From Rutpela maculata (lineage: Eukaryota > Arthropoda > Insecta > Coleoptera > Cerambycidae): DNA of 64,000 nucleotides. Positions 20,781-32,061 of the stretch are shown here, piece after piece. Position numbers and translations under genes: made by a program. Numbering within the stretch: position 1 is the stretch's first letter; the number at the start of each line of letters is the position of its first letter. The DNA lies in the NCBI GenBank assembly GCA_936432065.2, contig OW386292.2, positions 124,617,639-124,681,638 on the forward strand, written 5' to 3'. The notes beneath the pieces are model-generated. The model was not told the DNA's origin and searched no databases. It saw only the letters and a program-made list of their open reading frames with translations.

Positions 20781-21689
20781 GACATTAAAACATTCTACTA
20801 TGTGATTGGGTTGTGTTGAGGCTGATTGAAAAAATTTGAATCTTCATCATCTTCTTCAGTAATAAGTCGTGGGTCTACTGCATGTTCATTTACATGATAT
20901 TCTTCTTGTGTTGGTTCCTGAACGTTTTGTGAATTCATTGTTTCAAGTTGTTCAAATGTTTCTTCCAATGGTGTAGGTATTGTAATGTATTGTTCTATAA
21001 TATGGATTTGTACTTCGATTTATGGTGGAAGTCATCATAGGTGTAGGTTGTATGTTTCTTGTATGCAATGTTTTATTTACTGTTGAAGTGTCCATAGGTG
21101 CTTGGTAATTAGTGTTAATGTTTTTTGGTGCCCAAACATTATTAGTTGGTTGTTGTTGGTTATTAGGATTAGGTTGTTTGATTAATTGTTTTGGTTGCAT
21201 TTGTTTATATTGTATGGGTATATATATATATTATTGGATGAATTTACAGTTGTTGTATATTTATTAAATTGTTCTTCCCTTGTAACTATCTTAATTGCTT
21301 CATTTAATTTAGTAATTTCCTTTGTTCGTATCATTTGTTTTAAATTGAATGGTAAATTTCTAACATACGTGTCTAATGCTAATCTTTGAAATACTGTATT
21401 CATTGCATTTTTAACCTCTTCACAGTCATTGGATTGTTCAAGTTTTCAAATCAACAGGGATTCGTAATCTTGAATTTTATTGCCAAATGAGAATATTGTG
21501 TCTTTTTTAGGATTAAATTTTAAATGTATTAATTCCGTTTGAAGGGTTGACAAATCCCTCGCGTCGCCAAATGTGTCAATTAAAATTTGTTTTATTGTTG
21601 CCCAATCTTTAGCGTCTCTTCGAGCTGAAACGTTAATTTGTGCTTGTCCATAAAGTTTGTTACGTATGGCTCTCAAAACAAATTTATTT
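20781..21689 (-). pseudogene. gag: E1 gag, 3' part
   Basis: Clear match to E2 Gag from about codon 65 onward. Frameshifts lie near 21440 and 21215 and the acidic C-terminal tail is diverged. The LINE insertion separates it from its first codons at 25298-25446. Confidence 0.88.
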
Positions 21690-21962
21690 TTTTATTTTAT
21701 TTTATTTTTATTTTATTTTAATTATACACCATCTAACAGTACAAACCATTTACAAGATGGGAAACAACACATATTTAATATAGACTACACACCATAGATG
21801 AGTATAGTAACTAAAACTACAAATGGAATACAAAGAAAACTGAATGAGACTAAAATTAAAATTAAACTTAAGTAAAACAAAAATAAGGTTATCATATAAT
21901 TATGCATACAGCACATAAGAGAATATAATAAAATGGTATCTAACTATAGATAACGTCTCCTA

Positions 21963-23390
21963 TTAAATAAAAATGTCAATATCATTCGGGTTGTTATTAT
22001 AAGTAGAACAGATGTTATATATCGGTGAGTATTGTAAGACGTTAGTCCGGGTTCTAGGCAGATAAAAAGTTTGGTGATACCGCGAATTCACTCTTGGAGT
22101 GTGAAAATTTAATTTATGGAGGATCTCGCAGCAATCAATTTCATGATGAATTACTTTCTTTAAGAAGTTAATGGCGTAGTTGTTACGTCTATCACTTAGG
22201 CTGCACATGGAAAACATTTCAAGCAAATCTCCTTGCGGAAAGCCAATAGGTGGATATGTATCATGAGATTTAAAGTGAAGATATTTAAGAAAACGACGTT
22301 GTACATTTTCTATTTTTGTGATGTGAATATTATAGCAGGGCTGCCAAACAAGGGATGCATACTCTAACTTAGATCTCAGAAATGAAAAATATAGTAATTT
22401 TAGCGTTGCAATATTTGAGAAATCGCGGCTGTTACGTATGATAAAACCAAATGTCTTATTTACGTCACATATTAACGTATCAATGTGGTCATTAAAAGTT
22501 AGTTTTTTGTCGAAAATTACACCAAGGTCTTTGAACGTAGACGGTTGCATTAATTGTTCGTTGTTTAGCGCGTAATCGTAGGTAATCATAGAATCTCTAT
22601 TTGAAAACGACATAATATTACACTTTTGCACATTTAATGAAAGTTTGTTTTTAATACACCAAGAACTAAGATTAGAAACGCTATTTTGCAATGTGATGCA
22701 GTCATTCAGATCAGTGATTCTATGTAAAAGTTTTATATCGTCCGCATACATTAAAAAGTGAACTCCTAGGGTATTACCTATGTCGTTGATAAAAATATTA
22801 AAAAGCAGCGGCCCAAGAACGGACCCCTGGGGAACACCTGAGGTTGAAACATAATCAGAGGACTTAAAGCCATTGTACGCGACGTATTGTTGTCGTTCAG
22901 TTAAATATGATTTAAAAAAAGATATGAGCTGATCTGAAATGCCAAAACTAGAGAGTTTTGTAATAAGTAAGTTGTGGTTCAGCCTATCGAAGGCTTTCGT
23001 AAAGTCAAAGTATATTACGTCTGTTTGAACTTGCATGTCGATGGATTCAGATATGTATTGCGTAGCACAAATAAGATTAGTGGTAGTAGAGCGACCCTTC
23101 ATAAATCCATGTTGTTGCGTGGAAATTATGTTTTTAACATGTGGGTAAATTGAATTATGTAGTAATATTTCGAAAGCTTTACCAAAATTACAGATTATAG
23201 TTATCGGTCGAAAGTTTCTTATATCATTTTTTTCACCCTTTTTGTATACCGGACAGACTTTGGAGTATTTCCAAATGTCAGGAAATGAATAACACTTAAT
23301 AGAAAGGTTAAATAAAATCATGAGTGGTTTCGCAAAGACATAAGCACAATCTTTCAATAAGAACGCGGGAATGCCATCAGGTCCCATGGT
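21963..23390 (-). pseudogene. LINE ORF2, reverse transcriptase part
   Basis: Non-LTR RT with GPDGIPAFLLK at its start, FRPITII, FDFTKAFDRLNH, SGVPQGSVLGPLLFNIFIND and the catalytic FLMYADDIK, followed by the thumb-like region and a C-terminal tail; open for about 474 codons. It is separated from the endonuclease by a single-base change in an A run at about 23405, so ORF2 is broken once. Confidence 0.93.
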
Positions 23391-23401
23391 GAGCTTGGGT
23401 T

Positions 23402-24765
23402 TTATTTTTTTAAAGCCAATAGTACTTCGTGTTCTGAAAAGGACACTATATTGATGCTACTGTTATTATTATCAGACTGATCTGTTAATGTGTCTTCCGG
23501 TTCTACAGGTGAAAATGATTGTTCGAAAAGATCAGCATAAGCATTTACAATATCTTGTGGGTTATTCAAATGATTGCCATCGTAATACATATCTTTAGGT
23601 ATGTTAGTCACTCCTTTTTTGTTTTTTATGTGGGCCCAAAATTTATTTGGATCATTGTTGATATTATTTTCAACCTGAGCTGTATAATTTCTGAAAGCAG
23701 TTTTGATATCAAATTTAATTTTAGACCTCAATCTCACAAATTCACCAAGTGCAATGTTATCTCCCGTTCTTTTGTGCAGCCTCAAATATTTTTCTTTAGT
23801 TCTTATATCTTTGATAATTTCAGCATTAAACCAGGGTGGGAATTTTCTATTATTTTTAGGACACACAGATTTAGGTACACAAGTTGTGAATATCTCCGAT
23901 AATTTATCATAAGATTGTTGACACGCAGAGTTAATTTCAGTGTAATCTTCGAGGCAAGACCAGTCGACATTAAGCAGTTCCTGATATAATAGTTCAAAAT
24001 TGGCTTTTCTAAAATTAAATGTATTTGTGTAATTAATTGGGAAATTATTAGTACAGATTTCATATTCAGTGTTCAAGGAAATTACAAGTCCGGGATGATG
24101 CTTATCTTCTTTTAATAAAACATCTAAAGCTTTCTCAACTACACAACTGGTATTGCACAGAACCAAGTCAAGTAACCTGTTGTTGTTATTGTACACAAAA
24201 TTAAATTGAGAGAGATCTAGAAAATTTGTAAAGTTATTGAAAGCTGTAACTTCAGCAGTATTGATGCCATTTAAAATAGATAGAGAATACGAGGGAATAT
24301 TAAAATCCCCTATTATTAACACATTGTTGTCACAAATACCATTTAATGACTCGATGAATTCAAAAATTGTTTCATAGTTTACGGAGCTTACATTAGGCGG
24401 AATATATATAACAAAGATATAGGTGTAACGCTGATTAACTGAGAGTTTAACACCTAGAATATCAACATAAGGTAATATATTTGCTTGATCTAAATCAATC
24501 CTTACAGCATTGAAATTATCTCGTATTGCTAACAATACACCCCCACCTCTGCTACGATTAGTAGCTGCAAAATCTCTGTCCTTGCGAAAGATATTATAAT
24601 TATTGTTTATCAATTCAGAATCAAAAATAGTTGAATCGAGCCAAGTTTCAGTTAGTGCAATAATGGGCCAATTAGAACTAGCAACAGAATTGCTCACTTC
24701 GATCGTCTTCGTTTTGAGACCCCTGACGTTTTGATAATAAATGAGTATATTATGCTTATTATCAG
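23402..24765 (-). pseudogene. LINE ORF2, APE endonuclease part
   Basis: Starts in frame with YYQNVRGLKTK, then ALTETWL, GGGVLLA, IGDFN and DLVLCN, the usual blocks of a LINE apurinic-type endonuclease. The long linker continues toward the RT (WFNAEIIKDI...) and stops at 23402 through the A-run frame change. In a working element this would be one protein with the RT. Confidence 0.92.
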
Positions 24766-24823
24766 CCTTAATCGCAGTAGATTTGCAAATGGAGGTAGGG
24801 AGAGATGATATAGGCTGTGATTG

Positions 24824-25276
24824 CTATTGAACGGATTGAGTACTTAGGAGATCATCTCGCAGTTTCTCTTTAGCTAGCAAATATGCAGAGCAATTGTTGG
24901 TATCCCATGCCGCATGATTAATGGAAATATCTGATTTGTTTTTACTTTTAAGTGCAGTGCAGTTGACACATATAAGAATATCGGATTTACAGTCTTTAAC
25001 AGCGTGATTTTCCCCACATCTGGGACAGGTGTATGGTTTGTTACAGGAATTTGATGAGTGGTTAAACTCATTGCATTTAAAACACCGATATATTTCAACT
25101 GCGTCAAATACTCTGCAGTTATCATAGCCAATAAATAGGTTACCTGCCTTAAGTACTTTATCATAAGGGACGTTATCCAACTGTATAATAGCTTGAAATA
25201 TATTGCTATTTTTTTTTGTAGGGTAAAACTTTATTAATTTGCAGTCAGCTGGTACGTTAATAATCTGACTGTTCAT
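24824..25276 (-). pseudogene. LINE ORF1 C-terminal part with zinc knuckles
   Basis: About 150 codons with three knuckles: CFKCNEFNH-C, CPRCGENHAVKDC and a CVNC-type third one ending in H-x4-C, as in ORF1 of the Jockey/I group. The N-terminal part is absent because the element is truncated here. Confidence 0.88.
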
Positions 25277-25297
25277 TTTTGTAATGTAAGTTGAACT

Positions 25298-25446
25298 TCA
25301 TTGTTTCCTGTGCCATATGTAGTATGTAATTCGTCACACGACGAAACAAAGTCTGTCAAAAGAGATGCCCTGCCATCAAATCTAGGGATGACATCAATGT
25401 GCATTTTAAAGTATTGAAAATTAATAGCTACATCTGCGTTAGCCAT
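25298..25446 (-). pseudogene. gag: E1 gag, first codons
   Basis: ATG at 25446 opens the same Gag start as E2 (MA-ADVAINFQY) and continues to the LINE insertion point. It joins the gag remnant at 20781-21689. Confidence 0.85.
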
Positions 25447-25955
25447 TTTTAGTTTTGAAAAATATGAAAGTTACCTTTTACAGTCGAAAAGTGATAACAA
25501 ATTCAATTTTTGTTCTTAACTACTGATTAAACTTGATAAACAGTCAAGTTTTAATCGAAATTCTGATATACAGTCAAAATTTCCGAAAAAGTCTTAATTA
25601 TGATTGTTATTTTTGATAAACAGTCAATAATAATCAATCGCGAATTACAATAATTCCAAAATTATCTATGAGTAATTATTTCTGATAAACAGTCAAAAAT
25701 GTTACTCGCGAATTGAAATAATTCCTGGAGTTCCACACCAATCAATTAAAAAACCAAAAGGAAAGGTAAAATAGGAACTTACTAGTTTTCCTTGAAGTAT
25801 TGTAGGGTTCTTGTTCAATCCTTGGACTACTAGGACCCATCTACAAATTACACCAATTTACAAATCTCTTGTCCGCAGAAATTCTCCTGGAAAATTCTCC
25901 TGGTCGAGTCTTGAGGTAAACAGTGCCAAACTTCAAAAAGAGTACCGACTGCGCC
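25447..25955 (-). other. E1 leader and PBS
   Basis: Untranslated leader collinear with E2's, with the same five ACAGTC motifs and the PBS TGGCGCAGTCGGTACTC at 25940-25956. No open frame is conserved between the two leaders. Confidence 0.75.
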
Positions 25956-26258
25956 AATTATGCTGGGTCGTGGGAGCCAAACACAATAAATTTATTTGAG
26001 AGCTTTTTATTAAACTAGCTAGTCACAATTACTTTACTTTCTATTGATGTGTTTAATTTAATGATTAATGTAGAACTGATTTACAATTGCAATTTGATTA
26101 GTATTTATACTATTTACTTATCAGCAATGAGGTCACTGGAAAGTTTATTATTTTGATAACAAGGTTAATGATATCTATAACATTATAATTGTTATGCCTA
26201 ATATGAAACAATAAGAAATAAAAAAAGAAAGTAGGTCGTAAGGGTTAGTCGTATAACT
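25956..26258 (-). repeat. E1 5' LTR
   Basis: 303 bp, with three visible differences from 8722-9024, followed by the target duplicate CGAT at 26259-26262. Confidence 0.93.
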
Positions 26259-26440
26259 CGATGCCTACTGGCTTTGCGGGTTTTATACTGAAATGTATTG
26301 CTGACGTCGAAGGTAATAAGCTGACATCGGGGGTTGTAAGCTGGTATCAGAGACTTATGCTGTCATAGATTCTTGCTGAAATCCGTAGTAAAACTATATT
26401 TCTATGTGGTTAATTTTTTTTAATGCTGGTAGATGAGCTA
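26259..26440. repeat. Satellite block 3, right of E1
   Basis: Continuation of the satellite interrupted at 8721. Joining the two flanks at one CGAT restores the repeat phase, which confirms the E1 limits. Confidence 0.8.
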
Positions 26441-27175
26441 TAGGATTTCTGGAACCCCCACTCCTCATTTTTTGGTGGTTGAAGTGGATGGCATGTGTCC
26501 ATTGAGAGAGACCATGAAGATGACCTTCTGGTGATTGTTGTCGGTGAAGAGAACGTGCAGAGCTTCTGGTGATTGTTGGTGTGTGGTCTGCAGCTTTCAG
26601 GTATGCGGAGGTACAATAGAACAGACAGGTGTGCTGAAGAGAACGTGCAGAGCTTCTGGTTATTGTTGGTGTGTAGTCTGCAGATACGAGTCTGCAATCT
26701 GCAGATTTCAGGTGTGCGGAGGTGCAAGAGCTTCTAGTTATTGTTGGTGTGTAGTCTGCAGATAGGAGTCTGCAATCTGCAGATTTCAGTTGTGCGGAGG
26801 TGCAAGAGCTTCTGGTTATTGCAGATGTACCTGGCAGGTGTGCTCGCAAGTGTGCAGGTGTGCTCATTCACCTGACATTGCCTGCTAGCTGACATTGTCT
26901 GCTTATACACCAGGCATTGTCTGCTCATATACCTGATATTGTCTGCTTATACACCTGACATTGTTTGCTCAGGTAATTGTCTGCTACCTGGCATTGTCTG
27001 CTTAAATACCTGACATTGTCTGCTCACCTGAAATCTGCAGATGGGAGTCTGCAGACGGGGGCTTCTGACAAAGAAGAATGTTGGAAAATTGGGAATAAAA
27101 GAACAAAATTCAATAATATAGTATATAACAAATAAATAAATAAATAAATAAAAATAAAAATAAATACAAATAAGT
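26441..27175. repeat. Minisatellites downstream of copy B
   Basis: First part (26441-26830): 60-80 bp steps with TCTGCAGATTTCAGGTGTGC and AGCTTCTGGTTATTGTTGGTG. Second part (26850-27030): 20-24 bp steps of CCTGACATTGTCTGCTTATACA. The first part gives repetitive minus-strand peptides of the SADYTPTITRSS type, which I regard as a repeat artefact. Confidence 0.7.
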
Positions 27176-28485
27176 TTAATTGGACACATAGCCGATGTCA
27201 TCCTCTTCGAGATGCATCAGCTCTAATCCTGGGGGGTCTGGAGAAGCTCGTGGGGCGGCGGGTGCTAGTTCAGCGACAGCGATGTACCCATCTATCCAGA
27301 ATGGATGGAGCCGCCAGCTTGATGTCAGCATCATCATCATCTGAACTAGAAGAGGTGCCAGAATGGCACTAGATTTGGTGCATCATCATATCGCTGTCTG
27401 GGAAGTACAGCCGCCGCCCATCCAACCAGTTGGATAAGCTATAACAACAGAATAGTTAAGTAGGGAATTTTAGCAACTTTAAATATGAATGTTTAATAAC
27501 GTTATAAAGAAACTAGTTGAAAAATACTGGTAAGATTTTGATATGCAAATTAACTTCTTATACAAGAATATAGAACTTTTTTGCAGAATTGAAAAATACT
27601 AAAATATACAGATTTTTAATAGAAAAATAAATTTAGATAGTTGGAACTTTAGCACACATGCATTTAAATATGAATATTTTAATAACGTTATAAACAAACT
27701 AGTTGAAAAATACTGGTGAAATATACTTTTTTTTTTGATAGAAAAATAAATTTTACTTTGCCTCCACTGGCTCGTCGCCATCACTATCATCAGACGAGGC
27801 TGCGGGAGCGGGGATGGCAGCTGACCACAGCCCATCCAACCAGTTGCAAAAGCTATAACAATAGAATAATTAAGTAGGGAACTTTAGCACACAGACATTT
27901 AAATATGAATATTTTATTAATGTAATAAACAAACCAGTTGAAAAGTATTAAAATACTGATCTGCAAATTAACTTCTTGTACAAGCATAGTTACGCAGGAG
28001 GACTTTAACGACCACACAAGAATTTAAATACGAATATTTTATTAATATAATAAATAAACTAGTTGAAAAGTACTAAGATACTGATCTGCAAAATAACTTC
28101 TTATTGTTGAAAAAATATTAAAATATACAGAATTATATGCAATTTTTGATAAAAAATGGATTTATATTATCTTTCTTCCACCGCCATATCAGTAATTGGC
28201 TGCAAGCGAACATCTGGGTGTAGAGGAGGAGGAGCTCCTGAGGTGGATGGGGTGCCAAAACAAAGGAAAAATTGCAATATTTTAATAATGTAATAAACAA
28301 ACTCGTTGAAAAATACTAGCAAATTAATTTCTCATAGAAAAGACTTTTTAGTGCAGAAATTAACGTGCTGTACAATAAGTTTTTTTTTTATTGAAAAAAT
28401 AAATTTTAATTACCTAACTTCTACCTCATCATCTGAGTAATGAAAAACTAGCCTCGTCAGAGGATGAGGTTCGACCGTTGGGATG
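27176..28485 (-). pseudogene. Microexon gene family 1, copy B (5'-truncated)
   Basis: Equivalents of exons 5 (28485-28414), 6 (28254-28171), 7 (27852-27757, 96 nt) and 8 (from 27438 to the TAA at 27176). Exons 1-4 are missing; the unit breaks at about 28700. Exon 6 has lost both splice sites: the acceptor AG reads GG and the donor GT reads AT. Exon 8 has an insertion in a GAT run near 27385 that shifts the frame, although its end (PPGLELMHLEEDDIGYVSN) is the only complete family C-terminus. Exon 7 encodes an acidic ASSDDSDGDEPVEAK tail. Confidence 0.6.
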
Positions 28486-29321
28486 CTAACGGGAAAAAAT
28501 AGAACAAATTCGATGTTGAAAAATACTGTTAAATTAATAATAAAGCGTCTTTATTCATTCTCAGGAAAATATGTATATAAATTTATTTTTAAAAATAATG
28601 GAATGAATTTACGAAGTCTCACCCAAAATATATGCTTTTGCAAAATATGTAAAATACATAGACACGAAAATGTGCAATAAGACTTTTGATAATAATAATA
28701 GTAGATAAGCAATAGGATTTCTAGAACCCCCCCACTCCTCATTTTTTGGTGGATGAAGTGGATGGCATGTGACCATCAAGAGAGACCATGAAGATGACCT
28801 TCTGGTGATTGTTATCGGTGAAGAGAACGTGCAGAGCTTGTGGTTATTGTTGGTGGTGTGGTCTGCAGATTGCAATCTGGAGATTTCAGGTTATGCGGAG
28901 GTAGAAAAGAAGAGACAGGTGTGCTGAAGAGCTTCTGGTTATTGTTGGTGTGAAGTCTGCAGATTTCAGATGAGCCTCTGGTGTAGCCTGCAGATGTCAC
29001 CTGTTACATGTTACCTGTTACCTAAATAAAATAAATTAAATAAATTAAATAAATTAAATAAATTAAATACATTAAATTAAATAAATAATACTTGTCACCT
29101 GTCATCTGACACCTGTCCGGCAACCTGGTTACCTGTCACCTGTTACCTGGCTCCACGCCCTTAAGGAGGTGTGTAGTCTGCAGATAGGAGCCTGCAGATT
29201 TCAGGTAGGTGTACTCATACACCTGACCAGATGTCTGCGTCTGCTCACCTGAAATCTGCAGACGGGGGCCAAAGAAGAATGTTGGAAAATTGGGAATAAA
29301 AGAACAAAATTCAATAATATA
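28486..29321. repeat. Copy junction and CTGCAG minisatellite
   Basis: 28486-28700 is intron-like sequence shared with copies A and C; at about 28700 it joins the 3' flank of copy C (PLHPPKN-EWG segment, CTGCAG repeats, CAGGTAAC runs), marking a tandem-duplication boundary. A small AAATTAAAT array lies at 29022-29085. No exon supported. Confidence 0.6.
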
Positions 29322-29645
29322 GTATATAATAAATAAATAAAATAAATAAAATAAATAAAATAAATAAAATAAATAAAACAAATAAAATAAATAAAATAAA
29401 TAAAATAAATAAAATAAATAAAATAAATAAAATAAATAAAATAAATAAAATAAATAAAATAAATAAAATAAATAAAATAAATAAGATAAATAAGATAAAT
29501 AAGTAAAATAAGATAAATAAAATAAATAAAATGAATAAAATAAATAAAATAAATAAAATAAATAAAATAAATAAAATAAATAAAATAAATAAAATAAATA
29601 AAATAAATAAAATAAATAAAATAAATAAAATAAATAAAATAAAAA
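29322..29645. repeat. Simple repeat (AAATAAAAT)n
   Basis: About 320 bp of a 9-bp unit with few interruptions (an AAGATAAAT patch at 29480-29520). In all three family copies this spot, just past the terminal exon, is rich in AAATA repeats; only copy C has expanded. Confidence 0.95.
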
Positions 29646-29646
29646 T

Positions 29647-31405
29647 CTAATTGGACGCATAGCCGATGTCATCCTCAAGATGCATCGGCTCTAGTCCTGG
29701 GGGGTCTGGAGGGTACTGGTTCAGCGGCAGCGATGTACCCATTCATCCAGAACGGGTGGAGCGCTCGCTTGATATCATCTTCTGAGTTGGAAGAGGTGGT
29801 GGCCCGCCAACGCTCATCCATCCAGAATGGTACTAGATTTGGTGGATCATCGCTGTGGGTGGGTGGATCATCGCTGTCGCTGTGGTCTACGAAGTGTCGC
29901 TCATCTAACCAGTTGGATAAGCTATAACAACAGAATAGTTAAGTAGGGAACTTTAGCAACTTTAAATATGAATGTTTAATAACGTTATAAACAAACTAGT
30001 TGAAAAATACGTTAGATTTTGATTTGTATATTAACTTCTTATACAAAAATATAGAAAATTAAATTAAAATATACAGATTTTTAATAGAAGAATAAATTTA
30101 GACAGTTGGAACTTTAGCACACATGTATTTAAATATGAATATTTTAATAACGTTATAAACAAACTAGTTGAAAAATACTGGTAAAATATACTTTTTTGAT
30201 AGAAAAATAAATTATTACTTTGCCTCCACTGGCTCGCCACCATCACTACCATCAGAGGAGGCTGCGGGGGTGGAGGTGCCAGCTAACTGCTGCCCGTCCA
30301 ACCAGTTGCAAAAGCTATAACAATAGAATAATTAAGTAGGGAACTTTAGCACACAGACATTTAAATATGAATGTTTGATTAATGTAATAAACAAATAAGT
30401 TGAAAAGTATTAAGGTACTGATCTGCAAATGAACTTCTTGTACAAGCATAGTTAAGCAGGAGGACTTTAACGACCGCACAGACATTTAAATATGAATATT
30501 TTATTAATGTAATAAATAAACTAGTTGAAAAGTACTAAGATACTGATCTGCAAAATAACTTCTTATTGAACTTTTTATTGTTGAAAAAATATTAAAATAT
30601 ACAGAATTATATGCAATTTTTGATAAAAAAAATGGATTTACATTACCTTTCTTCCACAGCCATATCGGTAATTGGCTGCAGCCGAACACCTGGGTGTAGA
30701 GGAGGAGGAGGAGGAGCTCCTGAGGTGGATGGGGTGCTATAACAGAAAAAATTGTAATATTTTAATAATGTAATAAACAAACTCGTTGAAAAATACTAGC
30801 AAATTAATTTCTCATACAAGACTTTTTTAGTGCAGAAATTAACGTGCTGTACAAAATAAGTTTTTTTGATTGAAAAAATAAATTTTAATTACCTAACTTC
30901 CACCTCATCATCTGAATAATGAAACACCAACCTCGTTAGCGGATGAGGCTCGACAGTTGGGGTGTTAACGGGAAAAAATGGAACAAATTTGATGTTAAAA
31001 AATACTGTTAAATTAATAATAAAGCGTCTTTATTCATTCTCAGGAAAAATATGTATATAAAATTATTTTTTTAAAAATAAAGAAATGAATTTACAAAGTC
31101 TCACCCAAAATATATGCTTTTGCAAAATATATAAAATACATAAAGACATGAAAATGTGCAATAAGGCTTTTGATAATAATAATAATAATAGAAAAATGGA
31201 TTTAATTACCTAAGTTTCACCTCACCATCTGATGGTGGTGGCAGATCCCACAGGGAGTGTTCTCTAAATGTGGGGTCTCATCGCTATAACAGGGAAAAAA
31301 TAATTAGAACAAATTTGATGTTGAAGAAATGAGTTAATTACCTCCAATACATTTTGTCCCAATATTCAGCCAAGCTGCCCGGCGGGTAGCTGGGTTCAGC
31401 ATTTC
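29647..31405 (-). pseudogene. Microexon gene family 1, copy C (cut by the densovirus)
   Basis: Exon equivalents: a partial exon reaching 31405 (PSYPPGSLAEYWDKMYW before a GTAATTA donor), 31283-31210 (74 nt instead of 75), 30964-30893, 30736-30647, 30314-30219 and terminal from 29921. The 30964 exon has lost its acceptor (TTAG to TTAA), the 74-nt exon shifts the frame, and the terminal exon is shifted before the ancestral stop at 29647. Exon 1 is absent: the densovirus begins inside the partial exon and different sequence lies beyond it. Confidence 0.6.
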
Positions 31406-31568
31406 GACCTTTAAATACGAATCATGATTCGATCGACTTCGTCATGATCAGGAATCGATTCATGTATTTAAAGGTCACCCGGTCGGGTTCCCCCACCCTC
31501 GCAGCCGCCGCGTGCGAGGGTCTAGAAAAGAATCCTAAGGATTCCTTTCTCCTTTACCTGCGTGTTTA
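31406..31568. repeat. Densovirus left ITR
   Basis: Terminal palindrome 31406-31484 (GACCTTTAAATAC ... GTATTTAAAGGTCACCCGGTC), then a stretch shared in inverted orientation with the right end up to GCGTGTTTA at 31568. The outermost 8 bases present at the right end are missing here. Confidence 0.92.
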
Positions 31569-31594
31569 TAAGTCAGGGTCGCGCGGTGAAAGTA
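31563..31594 (+). promoter_or_regulatory. Putative VP promoter
   Basis: TTTATAAGT at about 31564-31572, at the inner edge of the ITR and about 25 bases ahead of the VP1 ATG (31594). A matching ATATAAGTG stands at the inner edge of the right ITR. Confidence 0.5.
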
Positions 31595-32061
31595 TGTTAT
31601 TTCCGTGGCACAACTATTTGGGTCCGGGTAACGAGGTCGGGCTCGAGGCGCCGGTTGACCGTGATGACTTAATCGCGTTACATCACGACTTAGCATACTT
31701 AAATGCCAAGGTTCCGATTGATGTTGTGAAAGCTGATCAAGCGGCTATTTGGGATTTTTTAAGTGTGTATGCTGAAGGTAATGAACATTCTCTAGTAGGT
31801 GCGGTTGGGTTATTTTTAAAAAACGTTTATGAAACATATATCGCGGGAAACGTGGTATATCCGCCTATGGCACCTACTACACCAAAAATTGATAAAACTA
31901 CGCATCGAGGTCAGAAACGGTTTGCAGATCGGCAGAGAGCCCTTGGTGCGGCCTACAAGAAAGCTAAACAAGGTCAAGCTATCAAATTCGACGAATTTCG
32001 AAAGCAGTGGTACGGAACATCAACTGTAGCAGGTAATGTCTTATCGTTCTTGGCGCGATGA
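31594..32061 (+). pseudogene. Densovirus VP1 N-terminal part, phospholipase A2 domain
   Basis: I start it at ATG 31594; the frame is open further upstream but that lies in the ITR. The calcium-binding loop YLGPGN and catalytic HHDLAY are intact, the signature of the parvoviral VP1 phospholipase used in endosomal escape. The frame ends at 32061, overlapping the next VP frame (from 32036) by 26 nt. A CAG-GTAATG donor-like site at about 32031-32037 is compatible with a spliced, two-ORF VP as in some densoviruses, or the break may be damage. Type is therefore uncertain. Confidence 0.85.

Larger units (their letters stand above)
21690..25297 (-). mobile_element. 5'-truncated Jockey-type LINE inserted in E1 gag
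   Basis: Minus-strand order: end of ORF1 with three zinc knuckles, APE endonuclease, reverse transcriptase, about 270 bp of 3' UTR and a 3' tail of TTTTA-type repeats (plus strand 21690-21722). The right end falls inside ORF1, the usual 5' truncation. E1 gag is interrupted at the same point on both sides (ACAAATTTATTTT | TTGAACTTCATTG). No clear target duplication was found. The Jockey assignment rests on ORF1 knuckles and the style of the EN and RT. Confidence 0.9.
8722..26258 (-). mobile_element. Errantivirus-like Gypsy element E1 (host of nested E2 and a LINE)
   Basis: Two 303-bp LTRs (8722-9024 and 25956-26258) differ at about three positions and are flanked by the 4-bp duplication CGAT. 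Minus-strand order from right to left is PBS, leader, gag, protease, integrase, env, PPT. Removing E2 (9960-17612) and the LINE leaves about 6.3 kb. RT and RNase H are missing: sequence jumps at about 19975 from the pre-RT region to the end of RNase H. Gag, pol and env are all broken, so it cannot move on its own, although its LTRs are still about 99% identical. Confidence 0.93.

Noticed and set aside
26394..26867. 157-codon minus-strand frame with SADYTPTITRSS repeats
   Set aside because: It follows the CTGCAG minisatellite; frame openness results from the repeat unit, and equivalent frames shift between copies.
29136..29678. 180-codon minus-strand frame of FYLFYL repeats
   Set aside because: It is a translation of the 9-bp (AAATAAAAT)n array, whose period is a multiple of three; no gene.
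31444..31593. Upstream extension of the VP1 frame into the ITR
   Set aside because: The first 50 codons lie in the terminal repeat, before the TATA-like motif; ATG 31594 directly precedes the PLA2 loop and is the better start.
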